From positions 1 to 11,709 of the forward strand of contig QMXQ01000027.1 in NCBI GenBank assembly GCA_003662205.1: a stretch of DNA of 11,709 nucleotides, given 5' to 3'. The translations under genes and the position numbers were made by a program. The stretch is from Candidatus Bathyarchaeota archaeon (GTDB lineage: Archaea > Thermoproteota > Bathyarchaeia > TCS64). The notes below the pieces were generated by a model that worked only from the letters and a program-made list of their open reading frames with translations, was not told where the DNA came from and did not search any database. Below, piece by piece: positions 6,130 to 11,709 of this stretch (the first letter of the stretch is position 1; every line of letters begins with the position of its first letter).

Positions 6130-6324
6130 CTACCCCTCCTCGTGGAGGGTGACCACATGCGCCCTGAATCTCCGGCCACATCTGTCGCACTCGTATTCAC
6201 GGAACCCTAGAAACGCGTCGAAGCTCTTCTCCTCCCTCCACTCCAGCTCCCCGGAAGCTCTCAACCGTCCCTCCCCGCATTTTGGGCACGGAGGGCCGCC
6301 CTTCGTCTTGAGCCAGCTCAACAT
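6130..6324 (-). CDS. Small zinc-ribbon protein, unknown role
   Basis: A 64-residue protein with Cys13/Cys16 (PPCPKCGEG) and Cys46/Cys49 (YECDRCGRRF), the knuckles of a zinc ribbon separated by a longer 29-residue linker of charged and aromatic residues (SFDAFLGFREY). The end is short and acidic. Ribbons of this shape are found in archaeal transcription or RNA-linked proteins and as free-standing domains; nothing here gives a partner. The ATG at 6324 lies about 28 bases from a clear TATA box and has no ribosome site, so a leaderless message is likely. It lies downstream of rfcL on the same strand (76-base gap) but the promoter in that gap suggests its own transcript. It is unrelated in sequence to the ribbon at 55-273 apart from the knuckles. 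Confidence 0.72.
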   Translation of the reverse strand: MLSWLKTKGGPPCPKCGEGRLRASGELEWREEKSFDAFLGFREYECDRCGRRFRAHVVTLHEEG

Positions 6325-6345
6325 ACGCTTGTAGTTGCTACTCTT

Positions 6346-6357
6346 AATGATATATAA
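6346..6357 (-). promoter_or_regulatory. TATA box of the second zinc-ribbon gene
   Basis: TTATATATCATT on the minus strand is centred about 28 bases before the ATG at 6324. This is the distance between TATA box and transcription start in archaea, so start of transcription and start codon should nearly coincide. The box lies in the short gap after rfcL, showing that the zinc ribbon need not depend on rfc transcription. Confidence 0.55.
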
Positions 6358-6400
6358 CAGTAGCTGCCCGGCTCCTCTGAGGGCTTCTTATGGGGCGGCC

Positions 6401-7828
6401 TCAGGACCTCAGCCACTCCGCCTCCTTCTCCTCCAGCTCGAGCCATCCGGCGATCTCCCTCGCCATCCCCCTGTCGCCCTGGAAGATGATCTTGAGGAGG
6501 GGAATCACCTCCCCCACAGCCTCCTGCGTGGAGATGTGGCACTTCTCGGCGAGGCGCGCCGCCACGCTCTTCCGTAGCCGCCGGCCATGCCAGGTCCTCC
6601 GGTAGCGCCAGAGGAGCTGCGGGGGCCGGAAGTAGGGGATGACCCAGCGCCCCTCGTCCCGCGCCCACCTGCCGCCGAGACCCCTGAGCTCCGCGTTCAC
6701 CCGCCCCCAATCCCTCCCCAGGTAGCGGACGGGCTTGACGACGACGCCGTCGGGCGTCTCGCTGACGGTGAAGGTGCTCGGCGGGAAGCCGAGCCTCCTA
6801 AGCTTGGATCGGATCTGTTTTATGGCGCCGGCGCCTTCCGAGCGGCGGCGGGCCAGGGCGACGCCCCCCGTCATCCCGTTGAACATGTACTTCAGGAGCC
6901 GGTAGGCCTGGGTGCTCCTCGCCCGGTTCTGGTGGATGTCCGCCCGGGCCAGGGCGTCCAGCCCCTCGGCGAGGTCCCGGGGGTCGTCGAGGACGAGGGG
7001 GAGGTTCTCGTAGATCCAGTCGAAGAGGTCGTCGTATTTGATGTAGGCGGAGGCCAGGACCCGCCTCGCGTCGCGCAGGGTCTTCGCCGAGAACATCTTG
7101 AGGAGGGCTTCGGGGGTGTACTCCTGCCTGTCCCGCTCCCCCAGCCACTCCACGTCGCTGAAGGCGACCCGATCCCTGCCCCGGGCGACCGACTCCAGGT
7201 CGTTGATGGCGGACCTCAGGTCCCCCCTCGAACGCTCGGCGATGAACTCCAGAACCGCCTCGTCGACGTCGACGCCGACCTCTCGCGCGACCGTCTTGAG
7301 CCTTCGGAGGACGTCGGCAAAGGGGACGGGGCTGAACTCTATGAGGAGGGAGACCTGCCTGAGGGGCCTGAACTTCTCCTCCCAGCCCTCGGAGGCGCTG
7401 GTGGCCACCAGGACGACGGGGCTCCGGGTCCCCTTTACGATGCGGGCGACGGCGCTGATGCCCCCCTGATCCTGCCTGCCGCTGACCCCTTCAAGCTCGT
7501 CGATGAGGATCATGCGGCGCCTGCCCAGGACCGTCCGGCTCTGCATCGCCGCCCTCCCGATGAGGGCGTCCAGGCGCTTCCCGGTGCGGTAGTCGCTCGC
7601 GTTCACCTCCAGAAGGTCGAAGCCGAGGTCGTTCGCCACGGCCACGACGCTGGAGGTCTTGCCGACGCCGGGCGGGCCGAAGAGAAAGGCGGCGCGCCGC
7701 TCGGGCACGCCCCGCTCCCACGACCGGACCCAGCTGAGGAGCCTGCCGACGGCCCTCTTGTTCCCCGCCAGGTCCTTCAGGGTTCGGGGGGTGAACCTGC
7801 TGGTCCAGGGCTGGCTGCCGTCGGTCAT
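6401..7828 (-). CDS. rfcL: Replication factor C large subunit
   Basis: The 475-residue large subunit of the archaeal clamp loader, which with four RfcS subunits opens PCNA and loads it on primed DNA. Seen here: RFTPRTLKDLAGN opening, Walker A GPPGVGKTSS at 51-60, the NASDYRTGK strand, Walker B ILIDELEG at 107-114, sensor-1 region VATSASE near 141-147, sensor 2 GDLRSAINDL at 202-211, then the helical collar with YDDLFDWIYENLP. Its ATG overlaps the rfcS stop in ATGA (7825-7828), so translation is coupled. Two oddities: between the collar sequence GGVALAR and PYFRPPQLL lies an extra stretch (about residues 328-396) with DWGRVNAELRGLGGRW and GRWVIP, absent from the Sulfolobus protein as I recall it; and the C-terminus (EKEAEWLRS) shows no QxxhxxFF-type PCNA box. 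A weak CTGAGG/CCTCAG repeat spans the stop. Confidence 0.93.
   Translation of the reverse strand: MTDGSQPWTSRFTPRTLKDLAGNKRAVGRLLSWVRSWERGVPERRAAFLFGPPGVGKTSSVVAVANDLGFDLLEVNASDYRTGKRLDALIGRAAMQSRTVLGRRRMILIDELEGVSGRQDQGGISAVARIVKGTRSPVVLVATSASEGWEEKFRPLRQVSLLIEFSPVPFADVLRRLKTVAREVGVDVDEAVLEFIAERSRGDLRSAINDLESVARGRDRVAFSDVEWLGERDRQEYTPEALLKMFSAKTLRDARRVLASAYIKYDDLFDWIYENLPLVLDDPRDLAEGLDALARADIHQNRARSTQAYRLLKYMFNGMTGGVALARRRSEGAGAIKQIRSKLRRLGFPPSTFTVSETPDGVVVKPVRYLGRDWGRVNAELRGLGGRWARDEGRWVIPYFRPPQLLWRYRRTWHGRRLRKSVAARLAEKCHISTQEAVGEVIPLLKIIFQGDRGMAREIAGWLELEEKEAEWLRS
6641..6847 (-). other. Apparent inserted module inside RfcL
   Basis: This covers RfcL residues about 328-396. It begins with a basic helix (IKQIRSKLRRLGF), then a strand-rich part (FTVSETPDGVVVKPV), then DWGRVNAELRGLGGRW...GRWVIP. 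The spacing of the tryptophans and the LGGRW...RWVIP pair recalls small modules that appear in HARP-like and DUF5710-like proteins, where a residue-poor sandwich binds nucleic acid. That resemblance is only by motif and may be convergent. Boundaries are estimates from recalled RfcL sequences that join the flanking collar segments directly. Confidence 0.4.
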
Positions 7829-8796
7829 CTGCCCATCTCTTCCCCTGCGAGGACGAGCTTGGCCAGCAGGGCGCTCAGCTGGATCTCGGGCCTTGAGCCC
7901 TGGGTGAGCCGGTAGTCGACCTCGCCGATGGCGTCGGAGAGCCGGACCTTCCACCGCTCGGGGATGTTCAGCCTCAGCACCTCGGCGTAGATCATCCTCA
8001 GGATGTCCTCCGCGGCCAAGCCCTCGTCGACGAGGAGGCTCCTCAGCACCTCCCGGGCCTCGATGAAGTCGCCCCTCAGGCCGAGGTCGATCATCTCCCT
8101 CACCCGCTTGGGGCTGACGCGGCCGAGGACGCTGTAGACGACGACGTCGTCGACCTCCCCGCCCCGGGTGGCCGCCGCCGCCTGGAGGAGGTTTATCGCC
8201 TTCCTCATGTCCCCCTTCGACGCCTGGTAGATGGCCTCCACGCCCTCCTCCAGCAGGCGCACGTTCTCCTTGGAGGCGATGGTCCTGATCCACGATTTGA
8301 TGTCCTCCTCGCTCAGGGGGCTGAACCGGAAGATGCTGCACCGGCTCTGGATGGGCTCGATGATGTTCTCAGAGTAGTTGCCGATGAGGCAGAAGCGGCA
8401 GGTCCTCGTGTACATCTCCATCGTCCGCCGGAGGGCGTGCTGGGCGGCGGTGGTGAGGCTGTCAGCCTCGTCCATGATGAGGATCTTGAAGGAGACCTCG
8501 CTGGCGATGGCGGCGGTGCGGGCGAAGAACTTCACCTTCTCCCTGATGATGTCGATGCCCCGCTCGTCGCTCGCGTTCAGCTCCATGATGAAGTTCCGAT
8601 ACCCCGGACCGTAGAGATCCCGGGCGAGGGCGAGGATGCTGGTGGTCTTACCGACGCCCGCGGGCCCCACGAAGAGGAGGTGGGGCAGGTTCCTCTCCTG
8701 GACGAACCGCTTCAGCCGGGAGACGATCTCGGTCTGGTTCACCATCTCGTCGAGGCTCTGGGGCCTGTACTTCTCCGCCCACATGCCGCTGCTCAT
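7825..8796 (-). CDS. rfcS: Replication factor C small subunit
   Basis: The 323-residue small subunit of the clamp loader, present four times per complex with one RfcL. Seen here: MWAEKYRPQSLDEMV, Walker A GPAGVGKTT at 44-52, NASDERG, Walker B ILIMDEADS at 105-113, sensor 1 LIGNYSENI, the SRC arginine-finger motif at 151-153 (IQSRCSIFRF), sensor 2 GDMRKAINLLQ at 195-205, and the collar helices to the end. No intein interrupts the Walker region, where archaeal rfcS often carries one. An in-frame ATG at 8886 would add 30 residues, but I place the start at 8796: the standard family opening begins there, GGAGGGAGGAG lies just upstream, and the extra stretch contains the promoter. rfcL follows with a 4-base overlap, so the two are one operon. 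Confidence 0.96.
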   Translation of the reverse strand: MSSGMWAEKYRPQSLDEMVNQTEIVSRLKRFVQERNLPHLLFVGPAGVGKTTSILALARDLYGPGYRNFIMELNASDERGIDIIREKVKFFARTAAIASEVSFKILIMDEADSLTTAAQHALRRTMEMYTRTCRFCLIGNYSENIIEPIQSRCSIFRFSPLSEEDIKSWIRTIASKENVRLLEEGVEAIYQASKGDMRKAINLLQAAAATRGGEVDDVVVYSVLGRVSPKRVREMIDLGLRGDFIEAREVLRSLLVDEGLAAEDILRMIYAEVLRLNIPERWKVRLSDAIGEVDYRLTQGSRPEIQLSALLAKLVLAGEEMGR

Positions 8797-8805
8797 GCTG
8801 ACGCT

Positions 8806-8815
8806 CCTCCCTCCT
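8806..8815 (-). promoter_or_regulatory. Strong ribosome site that fixes the rfcS start
   Basis: On the minus strand GGAGGGAGGAG ends about 7 bases before the ATG at 8796. It is purine-only and matches the anti-Shine-Dalgarno well. It decides against the upstream in-frame ATG at 8886, which has no such site. Confidence 0.6.
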
Positions 8816-8850
8816 ATAGACGGAGTCCACAATTTTAAGTCTTCCAAGAG

Positions 8851-8860
8851 GGCTTTAAAG
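8851..8860 (-). promoter_or_regulatory. Probable TATA box of the rfcS-rfcL operon
   Basis: On the minus strand CTTTAAAGCC lies about 60 bases before the rfcS ATG at 8796. Transcription would start near 8830, giving a leader of about 35 bases that carries the ribosome site. A second AT-rich stretch (ACTTAAAATT, about 8830-8839) is an alternative box giving a leader of about 12 bases, which would cut into the ribosome site and is therefore less attractive. Confidence 0.35.
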
Positions 8861-8950
8861 TCCGCGCGAAGGTAGGGCGGAGCCAAATCTTTCGGCTAAT
8901 TTGAAGATCACCTATGATCCAAGTTACGTGGGCGGCTGACCCGATTAAAG

Positions 8951-8959
8951 TTATTTAAA
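8951..8959 (+). promoter_or_regulatory. TATA box of the lipS2-ligase operon
   Basis: TTATTTAAA(T) matches the archaeal TATA consensus and is preceded by purines (TTAAAG). Start of transcription would fall near 8980, leaving a leader of about 25 bases with AGGAG at 8995-8999, five bases before the ATG at 9005. Confidence 0.5.
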
Positions 8960-9004
8960 TCCGAAGGAGTCCATCTTTTAGAACGACGCCTCGCAGGAGC
9001 TAGA

Positions 9005-10003
9005 ATGATCCCAGAGAAGATCCGAGTCAGTATCGGCACCGCCGCGCTGCTGGGGCTGGACAGGTGCTGGCTCGATGTCAAACCGACGACGGCCTACCTG
9101 ATGACGTACACTGAAGGCAGCTGCATCGCGAACTGCGCGTTCTGCCCCCAAGCCCGCGGGAGCTCTTCGAGAAAGTCCCTCCTGTCGAGAGTTCTCTGGC
9201 CCGTCTTTCCAACGGGGAAGGTGCTTGAGGGGCTGAGGCTGCGAGCCGAGGGCGCATTTTCGAGGATCTGCATCCAGACCATCAACTATCCCGGCTTCCT
9301 CGACGACATCCTCTCTATACTGAGCGCCATCAAGGAGGCCACGGAGCTCCCGGTGTCCCTCGATGCACCCCCCCTGGAAAGGGGCGAGTTGGAGATGCTG
9401 AGGGATGCCGGCCTCGACCGGATCAGCATCCCGCTGGACGCGGCGACGCCGGAGCTCTTCGACCGGGTGAAGGGGCGGCTGGCGAGGGGGCCCTACATCT
9501 GGGAAGGGCACCTCAAGGCGTTGAGGTCGGCGGTCGATGTCTTCGGGGCCGGCAGGGTGATGTCCAACCTCATCGTCGGCCTGGGCGAGACCGAGAGGGA
9601 TGCCGTCGAGCTCATCCAACGACTGATGGATATAGGCATCCGGACCGTTCTGTTCGCGTTCACGCCCATACCGGGCACGATGCTCGCCGGCCGCCCCCAG
9701 CCGCCTCTGGACGCCTACAGGCGCGTCCAGCTGGCGAGGCACCTCATCACGGAGGGGCTCGCGCGTTTCGAGGAGATGGCGTTCAACGAGGAGGGGCGGC
9801 TGAGGAGCTTTGGCGCCGACGAGGAGACGATCCAGCGCGTCCTGAGGAGCGGAGAGGCGTTCCGGACCAGCGGCTGTCCCGGCTGTAACCGCCCCTACTA
9901 TAACGAGCGTCCGTCAGGGCCCCTGTACAACTACCCTAGGCGGCTGACTCGGGAGGAGGCGCATCGAGAGGCTATGAGAATGGGGTTGAGGATGAATGAG
10001 TGA
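9005..10003 (+). CDS. lipS2: Radical SAM lipoyl synthase component LipS2
   Basis: A 332-residue radical SAM enzyme of the biotin-synthase-like group that matches LipS2. In Thermococcus kodakarensis LipS2 inserts the first sulfur, at C8 of the protein-bound octanoyl chain, before LipS1 acts at C6; both carry two [4Fe-4S] clusters. Seen here: the SAM-cluster motif Cys40-x3-Cys44-x2-Cys47 in CIANCAFCPQAR after YLMTYTEG, the barrel strands with ISIPLDAATPELFD and NLIVGLGETERD, the FAFTPIPGT segment, and a C-terminal CPGC (Cys291/Cys294) with NRPYYNERP, probable ligands of the second cluster. Length is normal. The assignment to LipS2 rather than LipS1 rests on remembered motifs (FCPQ, C-terminal CPGC) and on the lipoate ligase gene that overlaps its 3' end by 8 bases. 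Its ATG has AGGAG five bases upstream. A different biotin-synthase-like role is the main alternative. Confidence 0.83.
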   Translation: MIPEKIRVSIGTAALLGLDRCWLDVKPTTAYLMTYTEGSCIANCAFCPQARGSSSRKSLLSRVLWPVFPTGKVLEGLRLRAEGAFSRICIQTINYPGFLDDILSILSAIKEATELPVSLDAPPLERGELEMLRDAGLDRISIPLDAATPELFDRVKGRLARGPYIWEGHLKALRSAVDVFGAGRVMSNLIVGLGETERDAVELIQRLMDIGIRTVLFAFTPIPGTMLAGRPQPPLDAYRRVQLARHLITEGLARFEEMAFNEEGRLRSFGADEETIQRVLRSGEAFRTSGCPGCNRPYYNERPSGPLYNYPRRLTREEAHREAMRMGLRMNE

Positions 10004-10760
10004 GACGTGGCGCCTGATCGATATGAGGATCGAGGACGCCTACACCCAGATGGCGATAGACGAAGCCCTGGCGTACGCGAGGAGGCGGGGGGAGATGAAC
10101 ACCGTCAGGCTCTATCGGTGGAACCCCTCCGCCGTCTCCGTCGGGTACTTCCAGAGCGTGAGGGACGAGGTGGACCTGGAGGCGTGCCGGCGCCTCGGCG
10201 TCGATGTGATCCGCCGCATAACCGGCGGGGGGGCCGTCTTCCATGACTACGAGGGGGAGATCACCTACAGCCTGGTCGCCCCCGACGACGACCCGAAGAT
10301 CCCCAGGGACATCCTCGCCTCGTATCGGCTGATATGCGGATGCGTCATCAACGGTCTGAGGGCGCTGGGGCTGGACGCGGAGTTCAAGCCCGTGAACGAC
10401 ATCGTCGTGGGAGCTAGGAAGATATCGGGCAACGCCCAGACCCGGCGGTACGGCGCCGTACTCCAGCACGGCACCGTCCTCGTGGACCTCGACGTGAGGA
10501 AAATGTTCACCGTGCTGAAGGTGTCCGAAACGAAGATCAGCGACAAGATGATCAAGGCCGTCGAGGAGCGGGTCACGAACATCCACCGGGAGCTCGGGCG
10601 AGACGTCTCCTTCGATGAGGTGCGCGGCGCCCTCATAAAGGGCTTCGAGGAGACCCTCGACATCAGCCTCGAGCCCGGGGAGCTAACCGCCTACGAGGAG
10701 GAGCTGATGCGGAAGTTCAGGGAGAAGTACCGCTCCCGGGAATGGGTCTTCAAGAGATGA
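9996..10760 (+). CDS. Lipoate-protein ligase (LplA-like catalytic domain)
   Basis: A 254-residue biotin/lipoate ligase-fold protein. It activates lipoate or octanoate with ATP and joins it to the lysine of lipoyl domains (2-oxoacid dehydrogenase E2 or GcvH). Seen here: LYRWNPSAVSVGYFQS, the acyl-adenylate loop RRITGGGAVFHD at 73-84, NDIVVGARKISGNAQTRR with the likely catalytic Lys142, and LQHGTVLVDLDVRKM. The length equals the catalytic domain alone, as in Thermoplasma LplA, which needs a separate LplB subunit; the small sLpl ligases that accompany LipS1/LipS2 are the other possibility. I see no LplB in the window. The ATG at 9996 overlaps the end of lipS2, so expression is coupled, and this neighbour is strong support for the lipoate reading of the two radical SAM genes. 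Confidence 0.88.
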   Translation: MSETWRLIDMRIEDAYTQMAIDEALAYARRRGEMNTVRLYRWNPSAVSVGYFQSVRDEVDLEACRRLGVDVIRRITGGGAVFHDYEGEITYSLVAPDDDPKIPRDILASYRLICGCVINGLRALGLDAEFKPVNDIVVGARKISGNAQTRRYGAVLQHGTVLVDLDVRKMFTVLKVSETKISDKMIKAVEERVTNIHRELGRDVSFDEVRGALIKGFEETLDISLEPGELTAYEEELMRKFREKYRSREWVFKR

Positions 10761-10770
10761 GGTTTTCAGC

Positions 10771-10825
10771 GAAGTTGCGGGGCGGGAACTCTAGCACCCC
10801 GCCAGCGAAGATCGCCGGCAACTTC
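10771..10825. terminator. Inverted repeat between convergent ligase and lipS1 genes
   Basis: GAAGTTGC (10771-10778) and GCAACTTC (10818-10825) are perfect inverted copies. A competing inner pair GCGGGG (10777-10782) with CCCCGC (10797-10802) overlaps the left arm. The element lies 10 bases after the ligase stop and 21 bases from the lipS1 stop. A shared 3'-end role is plausible; the long loop makes it weaker than the hairpins at 3891 and 6063-6127. Confidence 0.35.
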
Positions 10826-10846
10826 ACGCGCCCATAGTGGAAGCCA

Positions 10847-11709
10847 TCAGTCATCTCTTAACGCGCGGTGTTCTAGGCTCCGGGGTATCGCACAGCATCC
10901 GTCCAGATGCCTTACCGTGAACCCCAACCCCTTGGCCCGCTCCACCGTCGATCTGGAGGGTAGGACGATCCTGTCGGCGCCGGCCTTTACTGCCAGCTCC
11001 TCCATCCGTCTCTTGCCTGCGCGGGGGTGCATGCAGCCTATGGCGACGCCGGCCTCGGGGCACATGAGCCGCGCCGCTGCCACCGCTCTCGCCATATCCT
11101 CCGCTGACGGGGGCTCGACGACCTCCATCGGCGTGCCCGGCGTGGGTATCAGCCCTAGGAGCACGACGACCTCAGGGTTGAACCTCTGAACCATCTCCAG
11201 GGCGGCTGCCTCGCCGCGTATCTCCCCGAAGTCCAGGCCGACGCAGATGTGGGGGACGACGTGGGGGACGCGGGCCTCCCTGAGCGCGTTCAGGGTCTCC
11301 CCGTAGTCCTCCGCAGTCGCCTTCAGCCCGTAAACCCTCCTTATGGTCTCGTCGCTCCCCACGACGTCGACGGACGCGACGTCGATGCCCGTCGAGGCGA
11401 GCTCCTCCGCCTGCCCGGCGTCCAGCAGCCCCGTGTGGACGTTGACGATGAGCCCGGTGTTCTCCTTCACCCACCTGAGCGCGTCGTAGAACCTGTCGAG
11501 GCGCACCCTCCCGTGGACGTCGGAGCCCCCGCTGACCAGGACGCCCGTGCCCCCCTCCTCCTCCAGCCTGGAGCAGAACTCCTTCAGCTTCGACGGCGTC
11601 TCGACGCTCTGCATCCCCCTGAGGTAGTGGCCGCCGCAGTGCTTGCACCTCAGCTCACAGCGGACACCCGTCACCGAGACGCTCGGAAACTTGGGTAAGG
11701 GATAGTAGA
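10847..11709 (-). CDS. lipS1: Radical SAM lipoyl synthase component LipS1 (5' end outside window)
   Basis: A radical SAM protein matching LipS1, which adds the second sulfur at C6 of the 8-mercaptooctanoyl group and completes the lipoyl cofactor. The reading frame stays open to the right edge, so at least 286 residues are visible and the true start lies beyond it. An in-frame GTG at 11674 is not the start: residues before it (KFPSVS, then VTG) continue the family's usual lead into the SAM-cluster motif. Seen here, numbering from the first visible residue: Cys17-x3-Cys21-x2-Cys24 in CELRCKHCGGHYL, then VLVSGGSD, a barrel with VHTGLLD and SVDVVGSDETI, LGLIPTPGTPM, and C-terminal cysteines in IGCMHPR (225) and DGCCAIP (271-272), probable second-cluster ligands. 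It faces the lipS2-ligase operon and is transcribed toward it. LipS1 versus another biotin-synthase-like enzyme is settled mainly by this neighbourhood. Confidence 0.82.
   Translation of the reverse strand, partial: YYPLPKFPSVSVTGVRCELRCKHCGGHYLRGMQSVETPSKLKEFCSRLEEEGGTGVLVSGGSDVHGRVRLDRFYDALRWVKENTGLIVNVHTGLLDAGQAEELASTGIDVASVDVVGSDETIRRVYGLKATAEDYGETLNALREARVPHVVPHICVGLDFGEIRGEAAALEMVQRFNPEVVVLLGLIPTPGTPMEVVEPPSAEDMARAVAAARLMCPEAGVAIGCMHPRAGKRRMEELAVKAGADRIVLPSRSTVERAKGLGFTVRHLDGCCAIPRSLEHRALRDD

Noticed and set aside
6587..7915. Long plus-strand open frame (442 codons) opposite rfcL
   Set aside because: Antisense to rfcL, with a Pro/Gly/Ala/Arg-rich composition typical of a GC-driven shadow and no recognisable domain.
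7829..8341. In-frame extension of rfcL upstream of its ATG into rfcS
   Set aside because: The extension overlaps rfcS and is low-complexity Gly/Arg/Pro sequence. The ATGA overlap with the rfcS stop and the standard RfcL opening fix the start at 7828.
8797..8886. 30-residue N-terminal extension of RfcS
   Set aside because: It spans the likely TATA box and ribosome site, and the family's normal start (M-WAEKYRP) lies at 8796.
8978..9742. Minus-strand open frame opposite lipS2
   Set aside because: Antisense to a gene with clear radical SAM motifs; composition is His/Arg/Pro/Gln-rich with no domain.

Overview
The window reads as archaeal chromosome. It encodes both subunits of an archaeal clamp loader (RfcS and RfcL), a tRNA-splicing endonuclease EndA with its Tyr/His/Lys catalytic set, a DUF47 (PhoU-like) protein, and a lipoate cluster of the LipS1/LipS2 type. 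Genes are preceded by TATA-like boxes about 25-30 bases upstream of starts or leaders. Coding regions are GC-rich (about 60-70 % in lines I counted) and spacers are AT-richer. A lineage near Bathyarchaeia/Thermoproteota is my inference from gene content and style, not proven.

Layout. 55-273 (+): small zinc-ribbon protein. 274-612: gene-poor spacer with a hairpin, a decayed tRNA-like stretch and a nested hairpin. 613-2232 (-): YtcJ-type amidohydrolase. 2233-2660: long spacer with two dyad structures and the promoter of the next unit. 2661-3881 (+): DUF47 protein then endA, 12 bases apart. 3891-3915: strong hairpin between convergent genes. 3929-5227 (-): PLP enzyme of the D-cysteine desulfhydrase/ACC deaminase family followed by a tiny two-helix membrane protein. 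5452-6057 (+): unrecognised helical protein. 6063-6127: two hairpins between convergent genes. 6130-6324 (-): second zinc ribbon. 6401-8796 (-): rfcS-rfcL, coupled by an ATGA overlap. 9005-10760 (+): lipS2 and a lipoate-protein ligase, overlapping by 8 bases. 10847-11709 (-): lipS1, convergent with the ligase and running off the right edge.

How the genes work together. The right-hand 2.7 kb holds the parts of the two-enzyme lipoyl synthase route: the ligase loads an acyl group on the lipoyl domain, LipS2 and LipS1 insert the two sulfurs. RfcS and RfcL form the clamp loader that opens PCNA; this RfcL carries an apparent extra module of about 65-70 residues in its C-terminal region and no obvious C-terminal PCNA-binding box. 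EndA removes tRNA and rRNA introns. The remaining genes (amidohydrolase, PLP enzyme, zinc ribbons, helical protein, mini membrane protein) have only family-level or no assignments. I saw no CRISPR array, insertion sequence, intein or rRNA gene.
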